57,408 nucleotides of DNA from an uncultured bacterium (lineage in GTDB: Bacteria; Bacillota; Clostridia; Christensenellales; QALW01). Both the position numbers and the translations under genes were made by a program. The notes under the pieces are model-generated. The model worked only from the letters and a program-made list of their open reading frames with translations. It did not search any database and was not told the origin of the DNA. Location of the stretch: positions 1 to 57,408 of the forward strand of contig CAJMLN010000008.1 in the NCBI GenBank assembly GCA_905214315.1, read 5' to 3'. This document shows, one piece after another, positions 7,992 through 14,532 of the stretch (position 1 is its first letter; every line of letters starts with the position of its first letter).

Positions 7992-8020
7992 CCCCGCGGA
8001 CAGACTGTCCGCGGGGCTTC
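7992..8020 (+). terminator. Bidirectional terminator between the repeat RNA and the UPF0126 gene
   Basis: A perfect GC-rich 11-bp stem (7992-8002 with 8006-8016) is followed by CTTCTT on the plus strand and by TTGTTTTA on the minus strand. It can therefore end both the rightward RNA and the leftward gene that stops at 8043. Confidence 0.85.
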
Positions 8021-8042
8021 TTATTGCCGCGTCTCCGCCGGC

Positions 8043-8678
8043 TTACGGTATTTTCTCATCCTCCAGAGCCGGAAGATTCCACTTATAATACGCTGAAAAA
8101 CAGCGGATAAGCAAAACCACAGCTGCACCGATTCCCGCCGCAGCCGAGGCGCCCGTAAATTTCCACAGCGCCAGGCATACGACCGCGCCGGTCAAAGACG
8201 CCAGCGCATAGATATGCTTTACAAAAATATACGGAATATCCCCTGCCAGCGTATCCCGCAGCACACCGCCGCCCACGCCGGTAATGATTCCGATAAAAAT
8301 ATGCAGCATAAAATTGTATTCCGGAAACACGGCCACCGAGGCCGTTACGCCCACTACCGTAAAGGCGCCCAAGCCAATCGAATCCATCAAAAACAGCAAA
8401 AACTCATAAAGCTTCTTCCGCCGCATAATCGTCCGGCGCAGGGGCGCAATCAAAAATACAGCAACGGTAACCGTTGCCGTAATCGGATAAACCGGCTGAC
8501 TGAACACCGCGGGCGGCGTTTGTCCTAAGATAAGATCGCGCAGCACACCCCCGCCGAAGCAGGTGATCAGCGCCAATACATACGCGCCGAAAATATCCAT
8601 TCTTTTGCGCATGGCCGTTACCACGCCGGAAACCGCAAAGGAAATCAGCCCCAAAATCTCAAGGATAACAAGAAACAT
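8043..8678 (-). CDS. TRIC-type / UPF0126 membrane protein (YicG/YadS family)
   Basis: A 211-residue membrane protein of the UPF0126 family, made of two repeats of a three-helix unit. The hallmark GGGVLRD occurs twice (near residues 41 and 126), each after a glycine-rich helix. Bacterial members are reported as TRIC-like cation channels and some as glycine transporters. An in-frame start 72 bases upstream is rejected because it lies upstream of the promoter -10 box. The ATG at 8678 follows GTGGGGA and gives the usual MxLVILEILG N-terminus. The gene is monocistronic, with its own promoter and a shared terminator. Transported species not deducible. Confidence 0.85.
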   Translation of the reverse strand: MFLVILEILGLISFAVSGVVTAMRKRMDIFGAYVLALITCFGGGVLRDLILGQTPPAVFSQPVYPITATVTVAVFLIAPLRRTIMRRKKLYEFLLFLMDSIGLGAFTVVGVTASVAVFPEYNFMLHIFIGIITGVGGGVLRDTLAGDIPYIFVKHIYALASLTGAVVCLALWKFTGASAAAGIGAAVVLLIRCFSAYYKWNLPALEDEKIP

Positions 8679-8721
8679 ATAACAAATCCCCACACTGATG
8701 AATCGCTTAAAAACCAGACTA

Positions 8722-8750
8722 ATCGTAACACATTCTATCCATAATGTCAA
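8722..8750 (-). promoter_or_regulatory. Promoter of the UPF0126 gene
   Basis: On the minus strand TTGACA (8745-8750) and TACGAT (8722-8727) are 17 bases apart. Confidence 0.7.
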
Positions 8751-8770
8751 TTATGCGGGTGAAAATATTC

Positions 8771-8800
8771 TTGTAAAACCGCCTGGGTTGATGCTATAAT
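8771..8800 (+). promoter_or_regulatory. Promoter of the methyltransferase gene
   Basis: TTGTAA (8771-8776) and TATAAT (8795-8800) are spaced by 18 bases. The predicted start near 8807 leaves a leader of about 165 bases. Confidence 0.65.
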
Positions 8801-8804
8801 ATTA

Positions 8805-8965
8805 AAAAGATCTGTTTGGATCTTTTCAGATAAAGAACAGGATAACGCCGCCGAAGGGACGCCTTCTTTGACCATGCTGCTTTATACCGCGCTATCCTAA
8901 CGGACTTTTTATTCATTATGTACAATTTTCGGCGCCCTGTATGATTCTGCCTCTTGAAAGGAACC
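8805..8965 (+). promoter_or_regulatory. Long structured 5' leader of the methyltransferase gene
   Basis: The leader begins with a perfect AAAAGATC/GATCTTTT hairpin (about 8805-8826). A larger domain follows, closed by AGGATA (8839-8844) with TATCCT (8893-8898) and enclosing a GAAGG/CCTTC hairpin (8853-8866). It matches no riboswitch class I recognise. A cis-regulatory role is inferred only from length and pairing. Confidence 0.35.
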
Positions 8966-8970
8966 TCTTT

Positions 8971-9687
8971 ATGGAATATACCAAAAGCAGCCGCTACGAT
9001 AAGCAGCTGATACAAAACAAAATTATGGGCCCGAATCCCATAAAGCTTGAAGAAGAGCTGCTTTACAGCCATCGCCTCCCGGCAGACGCTGTCGTTATGG
9101 ATTTAGGCAGCGGCCGCGGCCTTACAAGCCTTTTCCTTGTAAAAGAATACGGTTTTAGAGTTTTTTCGGTGGACCTGTGGAGCGATCCTTCTGATAACAA
9201 ACGTTTTTTTGAAGAAATGGGTTTTTCATCAAAACAGATTATCCCCTTAAAGGGCGATGCGGCTTCTCTTCCCTTTGCCGAAGAATTCTTTGACGGAATC
9301 GTCAGTATTGATTCCTATCACTATTTCGGACGGGATAATAATTTTTTAAAAGATAAATTGCTGCCTTTGATAAAGCATAACGGTTATCTCTATATTGCAG
9401 TTCCCGGGATGAAAAAAGATCTGCACGGCTCGCTTCCTCCCGAACTTTTATTGTTCTGGACAAAAGAGGATCTGGATATGATCCATGACTGTTCCTGGTG
9501 GCGCGGCTTGATAGAAAAAACGCCCGGAATAGAAATCATCTCTATCCGTGAAATGGAAAGCAATGAAGAGGTATGGAACGACTGGCTTGCCTGCGATAAT
9601 GAATATGCCCGCGGCGACCGTAAAATCTTTGAAGCCGGAGGCGGTAAATATTTGAATTTTATTGCCATCATCCTGAAACGGCTATAA
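8971..9687 (+). CDS. Class I SAM-dependent methyltransferase
   Basis: A 238-residue methyltransferase. Motif I is VVMDLGSGRGLTSLFL near residue 50, followed by FRVFSVDLWSDP (motif II with acidic Asp) and DGIVSIDSYHYFGRD (motif IV region). The N-terminal MGPNPIKLEEELL segment is typical of a Firmicutes group of small-molecule methyltransferases with no assigned substrate. The ATG at 8971 follows AAAGGAA by 8 bases; an in-frame ATG at 8941 has no ribosome binding site. It stands alone between a promoter with a long leader and a bidirectional terminator. Confidence 0.8.
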   Translation: MEYTKSSRYDKQLIQNKIMGPNPIKLEEELLYSHRLPADAVVMDLGSGRGLTSLFLVKEYGFRVFSVDLWSDPSDNKRFFEEMGFSSKQIIPLKGDAASLPFAEEFFDGIVSIDSYHYFGRDNNFLKDKLLPLIKHNGYLYIAVPGMKKDLHGSLPPELLLFWTKEDLDMIHDCSWWRGLIEKTPGIEIISIREMESNEEVWNDWLACDNEYARGDRKIFEAGGGKYLNFIAIILKRL

Positions 9688-9688
9688 T

Positions 9689-9722
9689 CAAAAAGCAGCG
9701 AGAAAATATTTCGCTGCTTATA
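9689..9722 (+). terminator. Bidirectional terminator between the methyltransferase and the GNAT remnant
   Basis: AAGCAGCGA (9693-9701) pairs with TCGCTGCTT (9711-9719) around a 9-base loop. T-rich flanks on the minus strand (TTTTTGAT) make it strongest for the leftward GNAT gene, whose stop codon lies in its arm. Confidence 0.7.
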
Positions 9723-10180
9723 ATGGAAAAGCACAATACATCCGTTCGGGAACCCCCTGCTCGTCATGCACCGTCGTAAAAAATTCCCAGCCGCACTTTT
9801 CGTAAAACGCAGTATGGTCCGTTACCAGGTACAGGCGCTCTATCCCCATCCGCGCCATATCCTGTCTGATAAAATTCAAAAGCTTTCTGGCAATTCCCCG
9901 TCCGCGGCAGGGCGGCTCCACAAACAGCGCACAGACATTGGGGGAAGTCATGAAAATCATTTTCTATCACGCCCGCGCCGGCAATCACCCTCTGCTTTCG
10001 GTCTGTAACCACATACCATTGAGGAATTGCTTTTTCATTTTCAACACAGCTTCGTATGCTCTCCCTATATGCCTCTAAGGGGACGTTCCACTTTTGACTG
10101 AACCATTCTGCGGCGCACTCTGACAATTCCGGATTTTGCCGAAGCAGCTTTATTTCCCCTGTTTCTTCCTCAAGCATCAT
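9718..10180 (-). pseudogene. GNAT acetyltransferase interrupted by a frameshift
   Basis: Two frames together make one GNAT protein. The first (from ATG 10180) gives the N-terminal half through AGAGVIENDFHD. The second frame continues with PNVCALFVEPPCRGRGIARKLL, the acetyl-CoA pyrophosphate-binding loop, and ends with FYEKCGWEFFTTVHDEQG. The break lies near 9940-9955 around a run of five C. Homologues as I remember them have a few extra residues between HD and PNVCA, so a small deletion of about 13-14 bases with loss of frame is more likely than a single slipped base. A sequencing error or programmed slip at the C-run is possible. The gene starts 7 bases after the upstream gene with an AGGAGGG site, so it was part of that operon. 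Confidence 0.75.
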
Positions 10181-10187
10181 AGCCCTC

Positions 10188-10739
10188 CTACTGTGCCGTA
10201 TTCGTATTGATATAGGCGATAATATCCGCTAAAAGCGCCTGAAACTCCGGCATTTCCGGGTCATTACAGGTAATCATCATTTCCACATACGCATAATCTT
10301 TTTGATATCTGACTATCGTATAATATTCGTATACAGGAAAAAATATCCCCGGGCGGCGCTGTAAATTCCAGCTGTTGTTACAAAGGTATGCCCCCTCCTC
10401 CAGGGTAACATACCGATTGTACGGATCAGTCGCAACGATTTTCCGGGTGATTTTTTTGCTGGAAAACGTGCTTCCCTCTACATGGTAGGCAGCTTTAAAA
10501 TCATTCTGTTCAAATTCCCGCGTAATGATCGTATCAAAACCAAAATACGTCATCTTTTTTTCATCGCAAATATGAACCTTGTCCAAAAAAGCTTCGCGCC
10601 AGACCTCTTCGGAAAGTACAATTTTCTCCGGCAGGTGCACATGTTCAATGGCGTACATGTACCATACATTTGCCGATACAAGGAGCGCAGCCAGCACACA
10701 AAAAACAGTAATGCAAAGAATCCAATCTTTTTTTCTCAT
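10188..10739 (-). CDS. Membrane-anchored protein of unknown function, HVHLP paralogue 1
   Basis: A 183-residue protein with one N-terminal membrane helix (about residues 6-28, WILCITVFCVLAALLVSANVWY-like) and an extracytoplasmic domain. It shares EHVHLP just after the helix and the ending CNDPEMPEFQALLADIIAYIN with the next gene upstream, so the two are diverged duplicates. I do not recognise the family. The start at 10739 follows AGAAGGA by 7 bases; an in-frame start 39 bases upstream lacks a site. It has its own consensus promoter and is followed closely by the broken GNAT gene. Confidence 0.7.
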   Translation of the reverse strand: MRKKDWILCITVFCVLAALLVSANVWYMYAIEHVHLPEKIVLSEEVWREAFLDKVHICDEKKMTYFGFDTIITREFEQNDFKAAYHVEGSTFSSKKITRKIVATDPYNRYVTLEEGAYLCNNSWNLQRRPGIFFPVYEYYTIVRYQKDYAYVEMMITCNDPEMPEFQALLADIIAYINTNTAQ

Positions 10740-10801
10740 AAAAAATTCCTTCTTTTTCTCGTTACTCTTCTTTCTCAAACAGAAATCCCTGCCTTATACG
10801 T

Positions 10802-10830
10802 ATGGTATCATATAAAATGTGGTATGTCAA
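10802..10830 (-). promoter_or_regulatory. Promoter of HVHLP paralogue 1
   Basis: On the minus strand TTGACA (10825-10830) and TACCAT (10802-10807) are 17 bases apart, just downstream of the terminator of the preceding gene. Confidence 0.65.
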
Positions 10831-10853
10831 TCCCCCTGCGTTTGTCTTCCGGG

Positions 10854-10884
10854 TAAAAAAAGAAACCATATTGTTATGGTTTCT
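10854..10884 (-). terminator. Terminator of HVHLP paralogue 2
   Basis: AGAAACCATA (10861-10870) pairs perfectly with 10875-10884. On the minus strand the stem is followed by TTTTTTT. Confidence 0.9.
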
Positions 10885-10891
10885 CTCCTCT

Positions 10892-11464
10892 TTATGCCTC
10901 CAAAAGGGCGTTCTGCTCTTCAATATATCCATTAAAATAAGCGGCGATCTCATCTAAAAGCAGCTTAAATTCCGGTTTTCTCGGGTCATTGCAGGCAATC
11001 GTAACAACAATAAATACATCTTCTTTTTGATAACAAATACGCGATTCATACTCATAGGATGGAATAATTGTTCTCTTTGTTTTTTTACGTAAATACCAAA
11101 TTTCATTGGTCATATACGCGCCGTCATCCAAGATTAAATACATATCGGCACCGGATTGAGCCTCCTTTTGAATTCCATCCATATGACTAGCCAATCCACC
11201 GCTGCAAACGGCTTTAAATCCATTCTTTTTAAACTTTTTTACAGCTTCATCCTGTGGAAGATAATAGGATATATACCGCTTCCCTCTATATTCCTGTATT
11301 TTTCCCGTAAACGCTTCCTGCAAAACTTCATCGGGAATTTCAAGAGTATCCGGCAAATGCACATGCTTTAGGCAAAACGCATACCACGCCGCCGTCAGGA
11401 AAATCAACAGCACACAGCCAATGGATATAAGGCATAAGACCAACTTCTTTTTTCCCATAACCAT
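10892..11464 (-). CDS. Membrane-anchored protein of unknown function, HVHLP paralogue 2
   Basis: A 190-residue protein with an N-terminal membrane helix (VLCLISIGCVLLIFLTAAWY) followed by KHVHLPDTLEIPDEVLQEAF and ending CNDPRKPEFKLLLDEIAAYFN, matching the downstream paralogue at both ends while the middle has diverged. The function is unknown. The ATG at 11464 follows AAAGGA by 7 bases; the TTG two codons earlier is too close to that site. It lies 15 bases after the carbohydrate-binding protein gene and is probably co-transcribed with it. Confidence 0.7.
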   Translation of the reverse strand: MVMGKKKLVLCLISIGCVLLIFLTAAWYAFCLKHVHLPDTLEIPDEVLQEAFTGKIQEYRGKRYISYYLPQDEAVKKFKKNGFKAVCSGGLASHMDGIQKEAQSGADMYLILDDGAYMTNEIWYLRKKTKRTIIPSYEYESRICYQKEDVFIVVTIACNDPRKPEFKLLLDEIAAYFNGYIEEQNALLEA

Positions 11465-11479
11465 ACGCAAGTCCTTTCT

Positions 11480-12856
11480 TTACGCATTGCCCATTGCTTC
11501 ATAATTCATACGATACGTATATTCCTGTAAATAAGAATACCCTGTAAATACCTTATTGACGCTGGGCAGCTGATAATAGGAAACACTTTCAACGGGATGT
11601 TCATAGTTCCCCGAAAGCACATGCATACAATAAGCTACCAGCACATTATACAGCGATTCATCAATAATTCCTAATTTTTCTGAACCGGGCGCATTTTTAT
11701 CTATGATTCCTCTTTTATCTGAACGGTATATACGATATTCAAAACCGCCGTAAGCAGATTTTCGTAAAAGACATATGGAAATCGTAACATCCTTTTGTAT
11801 TGTTTCCGGCAGATCATATAGATAGGTCAAATCATTATTAAATTTTACAACATCAGAAAAATAAGCCTGTTCAGCTTCCATTACAGTTTCATAAATATCT
11901 GTAACTGTAAGAATTGGACCAATTTTTTTAGAAAAAGCATTACCAAAAATAATTTCTATTGCCTTTTTTATACCCGCCAATTCTAGTATTTTTTGTTCCT
12001 CCCACCACGCCTTTTGAGCAAGTTCATTCAACATATTTTTTAACGGAACCAACATGCTCTTTGTAAATGTAAAAATCAATTCATATTGACCTTTCGGGTT
12101 CATACGCGCCATTCTGTCATAATACCACGCAGCGGCTTCATCTCCAGTATAATTTCCCATTCCCTGATAGGAATAATATTTCAAGAAAGGCTTATCATTA
12201 ATAACAGGCGTCGTCGCATTATTTATATCTGTACTATCCGATAACTTATACATCACAAAATCATCTATATATAAAACCTGACCCTCTATCGCATCAATAG
12301 TGTCAAGCATCCAGAAAAAGTCTCCTCTATGAATATCATCACTTGTAACGGCAAAGCTGCCCTGAATACATTTCCATTGACCGGAAAATAAATTTGCGTC
12401 GGCAATCACCCCAAAATAATTTTCCTCATACTTCTGAATAAAAGAAGTGTTTTCACATCCGCGAACAATACTTCTTCCATATTTAAGGCAGGTATCATCC
12501 AATTCACTTACCATTACCCAAACTGTAACAGAATAGATTCCCGGACCTCCCTGATAGAAAATATCATCCAGCTGCAATGCCGGAGAATGCCATGCTTGTG
12601 TTCTTCCCGTCATTTTTAAGCAAGAATTGCCCGTATGAGACGTTTCTCTTGTATATGCAATTTCTCCGCCGTACTTGGCAAACCACCCGGACTCTGTAAC
12701 AGAATCCACTGTTTCAAAGTTAAAACTCCAGCGCTGATTGATACCCTGTATCTGTATCAATAATACCGACGCCAAAATTGCTAAAACAAGTAAAAAAGAA
12801 ATAAGAGAGTGTATTCTCCGCTTTCCATAATGATTAATATTTTTTATAATCAGCAC
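11480..12856 (-). CDS. Surface protein with N-terminal carbohydrate-binding-like module
   Basis: About 458 residues. A membrane helix near residues 17-38 (LISFLLVLAILASVLLIQIQ) anchors it. Residues 45-205 resemble a CBM4/9/22-type jelly roll: FNFETVDSVTESGWF, TSHTGNSCLKMTGR, GIYSVTVWVMV and QVLYIDDFVMYKL are the expected strands. The C-terminal 250 residues match no family I know. The start is uncertain: no ATG lies near the AGGAAG sites, so the GTG at 12856 is a best guess and a rare start a few codons later is possible. The gene is A+T-richer than its neighbours and, with the two downstream membrane-anchored paralogues, forms an accessory block. Confidence 0.6.
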   Translation of the reverse strand: MLIIKNINHYGKRRIHSLISFLLVLAILASVLLIQIQGINQRWSFNFETVDSVTESGWFAKYGGEIAYTRETSHTGNSCLKMTGRTQAWHSPALQLDDIFYQGGPGIYSVTVWVMVSELDDTCLKYGRSIVRGCENTSFIQKYEENYFGVIADANLFSGQWKCIQGSFAVTSDDIHRGDFFWMLDTIDAIEGQVLYIDDFVMYKLSDSTDINNATTPVINDKPFLKYYSYQGMGNYTGDEAAAWYYDRMARMNPKGQYELIFTFTKSMLVPLKNMLNELAQKAWWEEQKILELAGIKKAIEIIFGNAFSKKIGPILTVTDIYETVMEAEQAYFSDVVKFNNDLTYLYDLPETIQKDVTISICLLRKSAYGGFEYRIYRSDKRGIIDKNAPGSEKLGIIDESLYNVLVAYCMHVLSGNYEHPVESVSYYQLPSVNKVFTGYSYLQEYTYRMNYEAMGNA

Positions 12857-12913
12857 TTCCTTCCAAATATTACTACATACTAAGGAAAAAAGCAATGCAA
12901 AGCTCTTTTGTTC

Positions 12914-12967
12914 ACAAAAAATTCAAAATTAAAGCCGGATTCCGAAACTTTCGGAACCCGGCTTTAA
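12914..12967 (-). terminator. Terminator of the cotJ operon
   Basis: TTAAAGCCGG (12929-12938) pairs with CCGGCTTTAA (12958-12967), enclosing an inner TTCCGAA/TTCGGAA stem. The minus strand continues TTTTGAATTTTTT. It may also work rightward, where CCTTTTTT follows. Confidence 0.9.
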
Positions 12968-12990
12968 ACCTTTTTTGCCGCGCTGCTAAA

Positions 12991-13566
12991 TCAGCCGCGG
13001 GCATACTCTTTCATACACATATTCTGCAGCTGCATAAGCGCCTCGCCGAAGCGCTGAAAATGCACAATTTCTCTTTCCCGCAAAAGCGCCAACGGTTCGA
13101 TTACGCTTCTGTCGTTGGTAAGATTCATCAGCCGTTCATATGCCGCGCGAGCTTTTTGCTCGGCGGCCATATCGTTTGTCAAATTGGCAATGGGGTCATC
13201 CAATACCTGAATGTAGCCGGAATTCCAAGCTTCTCCTGATGGGCTCTGCTGGAATACGCCCTTGCCCCGAGTGGCATAATAATCGCCAAGACCGGCCGCC
13301 CGCATTTCCTCGGCAGTGGCGTCTTTGGTCAACTGATAGATCATAGTTCCAAGCATTTCCCAGTGTGCAAGTTCTTCCGTACCGATATCGTTCAGCAGCG
13401 CCTTGGTTTCAGGCGTAGGCATGGTGTAGCGCTGTGCCAGATATTGCTGTGAAGCGGAAAGCTCACTGTCTGGTCCGCCATACTGTGCAAATAAAAATTT
13501 AGCCATTTGAAGGTCACCCTTCATAATGTTTACGGGAAACTGTAATTTTTTTTCATATATCCACAT
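12991..13566 (-). CDS. cotJC: Spore coat protein CotJC, manganese catalase family
   Basis: A 191-residue ferritin-like protein of the manganese-catalase superfamily, found in the inner spore coat. Metal-ligand helices are recognisable: DIGTEELAHWEMLG near residue 60, AAEQKARAAYERL near 135 and LREREIVHFQRFGEAL near 165. The N-terminus MWIYEKKLQFPVNI is the classic CotJC opening, and the ATG follows AAGGAGGAG. It is the last gene of cotJABC, 12 bases after cotJB. It is likely made in the mother cell during sporulation, and the enzymatic dismutation of peroxide is probable but not proven for this branch. Confidence 0.95.
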   Translation of the reverse strand: MWIYEKKLQFPVNIMKGDLQMAKFLFAQYGGPDSELSASQQYLAQRYTMPTPETKALLNDIGTEELAHWEMLGTMIYQLTKDATAEEMRAAGLGDYYATRGKGVFQQSPSGEAWNSGYIQVLDDPIANLTNDMAAEQKARAAYERLMNLTNDRSVIEPLALLREREIVHFQRFGEALMQLQNMCMKEYARG

Positions 13567-13578
13567 ACTATCTCCTCC

Positions 13579-13824
13579 TTAATTCTCCCAAGGCCACGGC
13601 GAATTCACCCATTGGAAGCTATCGCCCGCCGGCATATTGCCGAAATTTAAAAGAGGCCCGTAGTTTTTATAATATTCCTCGCGCAATTCTTTTTGCTGCT
13701 GCGCATACGTGTTATAAAGTGAAAGCGCCTGTTGGCAATCCGGATGCGTATCCAAATACAAATTCAGCTCCACCAGTGTAAAACTGATCTCCTGAAGTTT
13801 TTTGATCATTTCCTGCTGCGTCAT
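13579..13824 (-). CDS. cotJB: Spore coat protein CotJB
   Basis: An 81-residue CotJB with the family core LQEISFTLVELNLYLDTHPDCQQAL and a C-terminus ending QWVNSPWPWEN, both characteristic. It is needed for assembly of the CotJ coat proteins in bacilli. The ATG overlaps the cotJA stop (TAATG), and its AGGAGG site lies inside the last codons of cotJA, so the two are translationally coupled. Confidence 0.95.
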   Translation of the reverse strand: MTQQEMIKKLQEISFTLVELNLYLDTHPDCQQALSLYNTYAQQQKELREEYYKNYGPLLNFGNMPAGDSFQWVNSPWPWEN

Positions 13825-13994
13825 TAGCTTTCCCTCCTATACGGCCGGTGAAGCTCCGTCCATATCGTACCCATTTTCAAGCCCTCTTCCGGCGATACGG
13901 GGTTTGTAAACTGTTGATACGGAACATATGCCTGTGCCAGCGGAAACATATTTAAACATTCTATCTGATCTTGCTGCAAGCAATTATTTTGCAT
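13824..13994 (-). CDS. cotJA: Spore coat-associated protein CotJA
   Basis: A 56-residue gene read directly from the minus strand. It begins MQNNCLQQDQIECLNMFPLA and continues AQAYVPYQQFTNPVSPEEGL, the standard CotJA signature, ending HRPYRRES. It overlaps cotJB by one base and opens the operon. Small size makes it easy to miss. It is preceded by AAGGA and a sporulation-type promoter. Confidence 0.92.
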   Translation of the reverse strand: MQNNCLQQDQIECLNMFPLAQAYVPYQQFTNPVSPEEGLKMGTIWTELHRPYRRES

Positions 13995-14042
13995 ATCCTG
14001 TTTATCCTTTCCATGAAAACTTAGCAGAAATCCCTGCTGCTT

Positions 14043-14070
14043 TATTATATGAATATCCTGCGAATTTTGT
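14043..14070 (-). promoter_or_regulatory. Sporulation-type (sigma-K/E-like) promoter of cotJ
   Basis: On the minus strand CATATAATA (14043-14051) fits the sigma-K -10 pattern CATAnnnTA, and an AC lies exactly 17 bases upstream (14069-14070). In Bacillus the cotJ operon is sigma-E dependent; the -10 would also be tolerable for sigma-E. No sigma-A -35 is present. Confidence 0.5.
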
Positions 14071-14141
14071 CATTTTACGTATAATAAAAAATAAAATTCA
14101 TATACTTGAATGCATTCATATTATCTTGGAGGTAACAACAC

Positions 14142-14405
14142 ATGACCGATTATGAAGTTCTGGAAATTATGCCTACCGCAACAATCGATGAAATTCATGA
14201 CGCCTACATCCGGCAGGTAAAAAAATATCACCCTGATAAGTACACGGGAACCGCCTTTGAAAGCCTGGCCGCGGACAAAATCAAACGGATCAATTTGGCA
14301 TACGCGCGCCTGCGAAGTATTCTTCCGGAGAATCCCTGTCCGCAGCTAAGACATCAAAACGGCGTCTACGGCGCCTCCGCGGCGGCTTCCATGAAAAAAA
14401 TATAG
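14142..14405 (+). CDS. Small J-domain protein
   Basis: An 87-residue protein that is little more than one J domain: DYEVLEIMPTATIDEIHDAYI, then the HPD tripeptide in KKYHPDKY, then AADKIKRINLAYARLRSIL. J domains stimulate the ATPase of DnaK-type Hsp70. There is no Gly/Phe region, zinc-finger or client-binding domain, so it is not DnaJ itself. GGAGG lies 9 bases before the ATG. It is divergent from cotJ and single. The client or partner is unknown. Confidence 0.85.
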   Translation: MTDYEVLEIMPTATIDEIHDAYIRQVKKYHPDKYTGTAFESLAADKIKRINLAYARLRSILPENPCPQLRHQNGVYGASAAASMKKI

Positions 14406-14408
14406 CAA

Positions 14409-14442
14409 AAAAGGCTTCTCAAAAAATTGGGAAGTCTTTTCT
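14409..14442 (+). terminator. Terminator of the J-domain gene
   Basis: AAAAGGCTTCTC (14409-14420) pairs over 12 bp (two G-T wobbles) with 14429-14440, ending in TTTTCTTG. Confidence 0.75.
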
Positions 14443-14481
14443 TGTACAAAATTTCCGGGATAATTTTTTCAAACCGTTTTT

Positions 14482-14516
14482 TTCAAAAAAAGCTTCCGTG
14501 CAAAAACGGAAGCTTT
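14482..14516 (-). terminator. Terminator of the Cys-rich protein gene
   Basis: AAAGCTTCCGT (14489-14499) pairs perfectly with 14506-14516. On the minus strand TTTTTG follows, 17 bases past the stop. Confidence 0.9.
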
Positions 14517-14532
14517 ATCAGGTATGCCGCTG

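Larger units (their letters stand above)
7585..8020 (+). ncRNA. Candidate RNA with four repeated Shine-Dalgarno/ATG motifs and mini-ORFs
   Basis: This 435-base stretch has a consensus promoter at its 5' side and a strong hairpin terminator at its 3' side but no normal gene. It contains four copies of a motif with consensus GAnGnGARTCCAATG, ending at 7613, 7665, 7768 and 7898. Three are preceded by AAAGAAA and the fourth by AAAAGGAA. Each motif is a purine-rich SD-like stretch followed by ATG, and each ATG opens a tiny frame: MVI-stop (7611-7622), MGQ-stop (7663-7674), MITV-stop (7766-7780) and MFHSAKKLNTA-stop (7896-7931). Between motifs lie hairpins: AAAATTTT repeats at 7620-7645, a long TGATAAA/TTTATCA-closed stem at about 7677-7738, AAGCAG/CTGCTT near 7780-7796, and an 8-bp stem at about 7946-7965. 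I do not recognise a described RNA family. It may be a regulatory RNA, a ribosome- or tRNA-titrating minigene transcript, or a sponge for a partner RNA or protein; all of these are inference. Confidence 0.6.
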
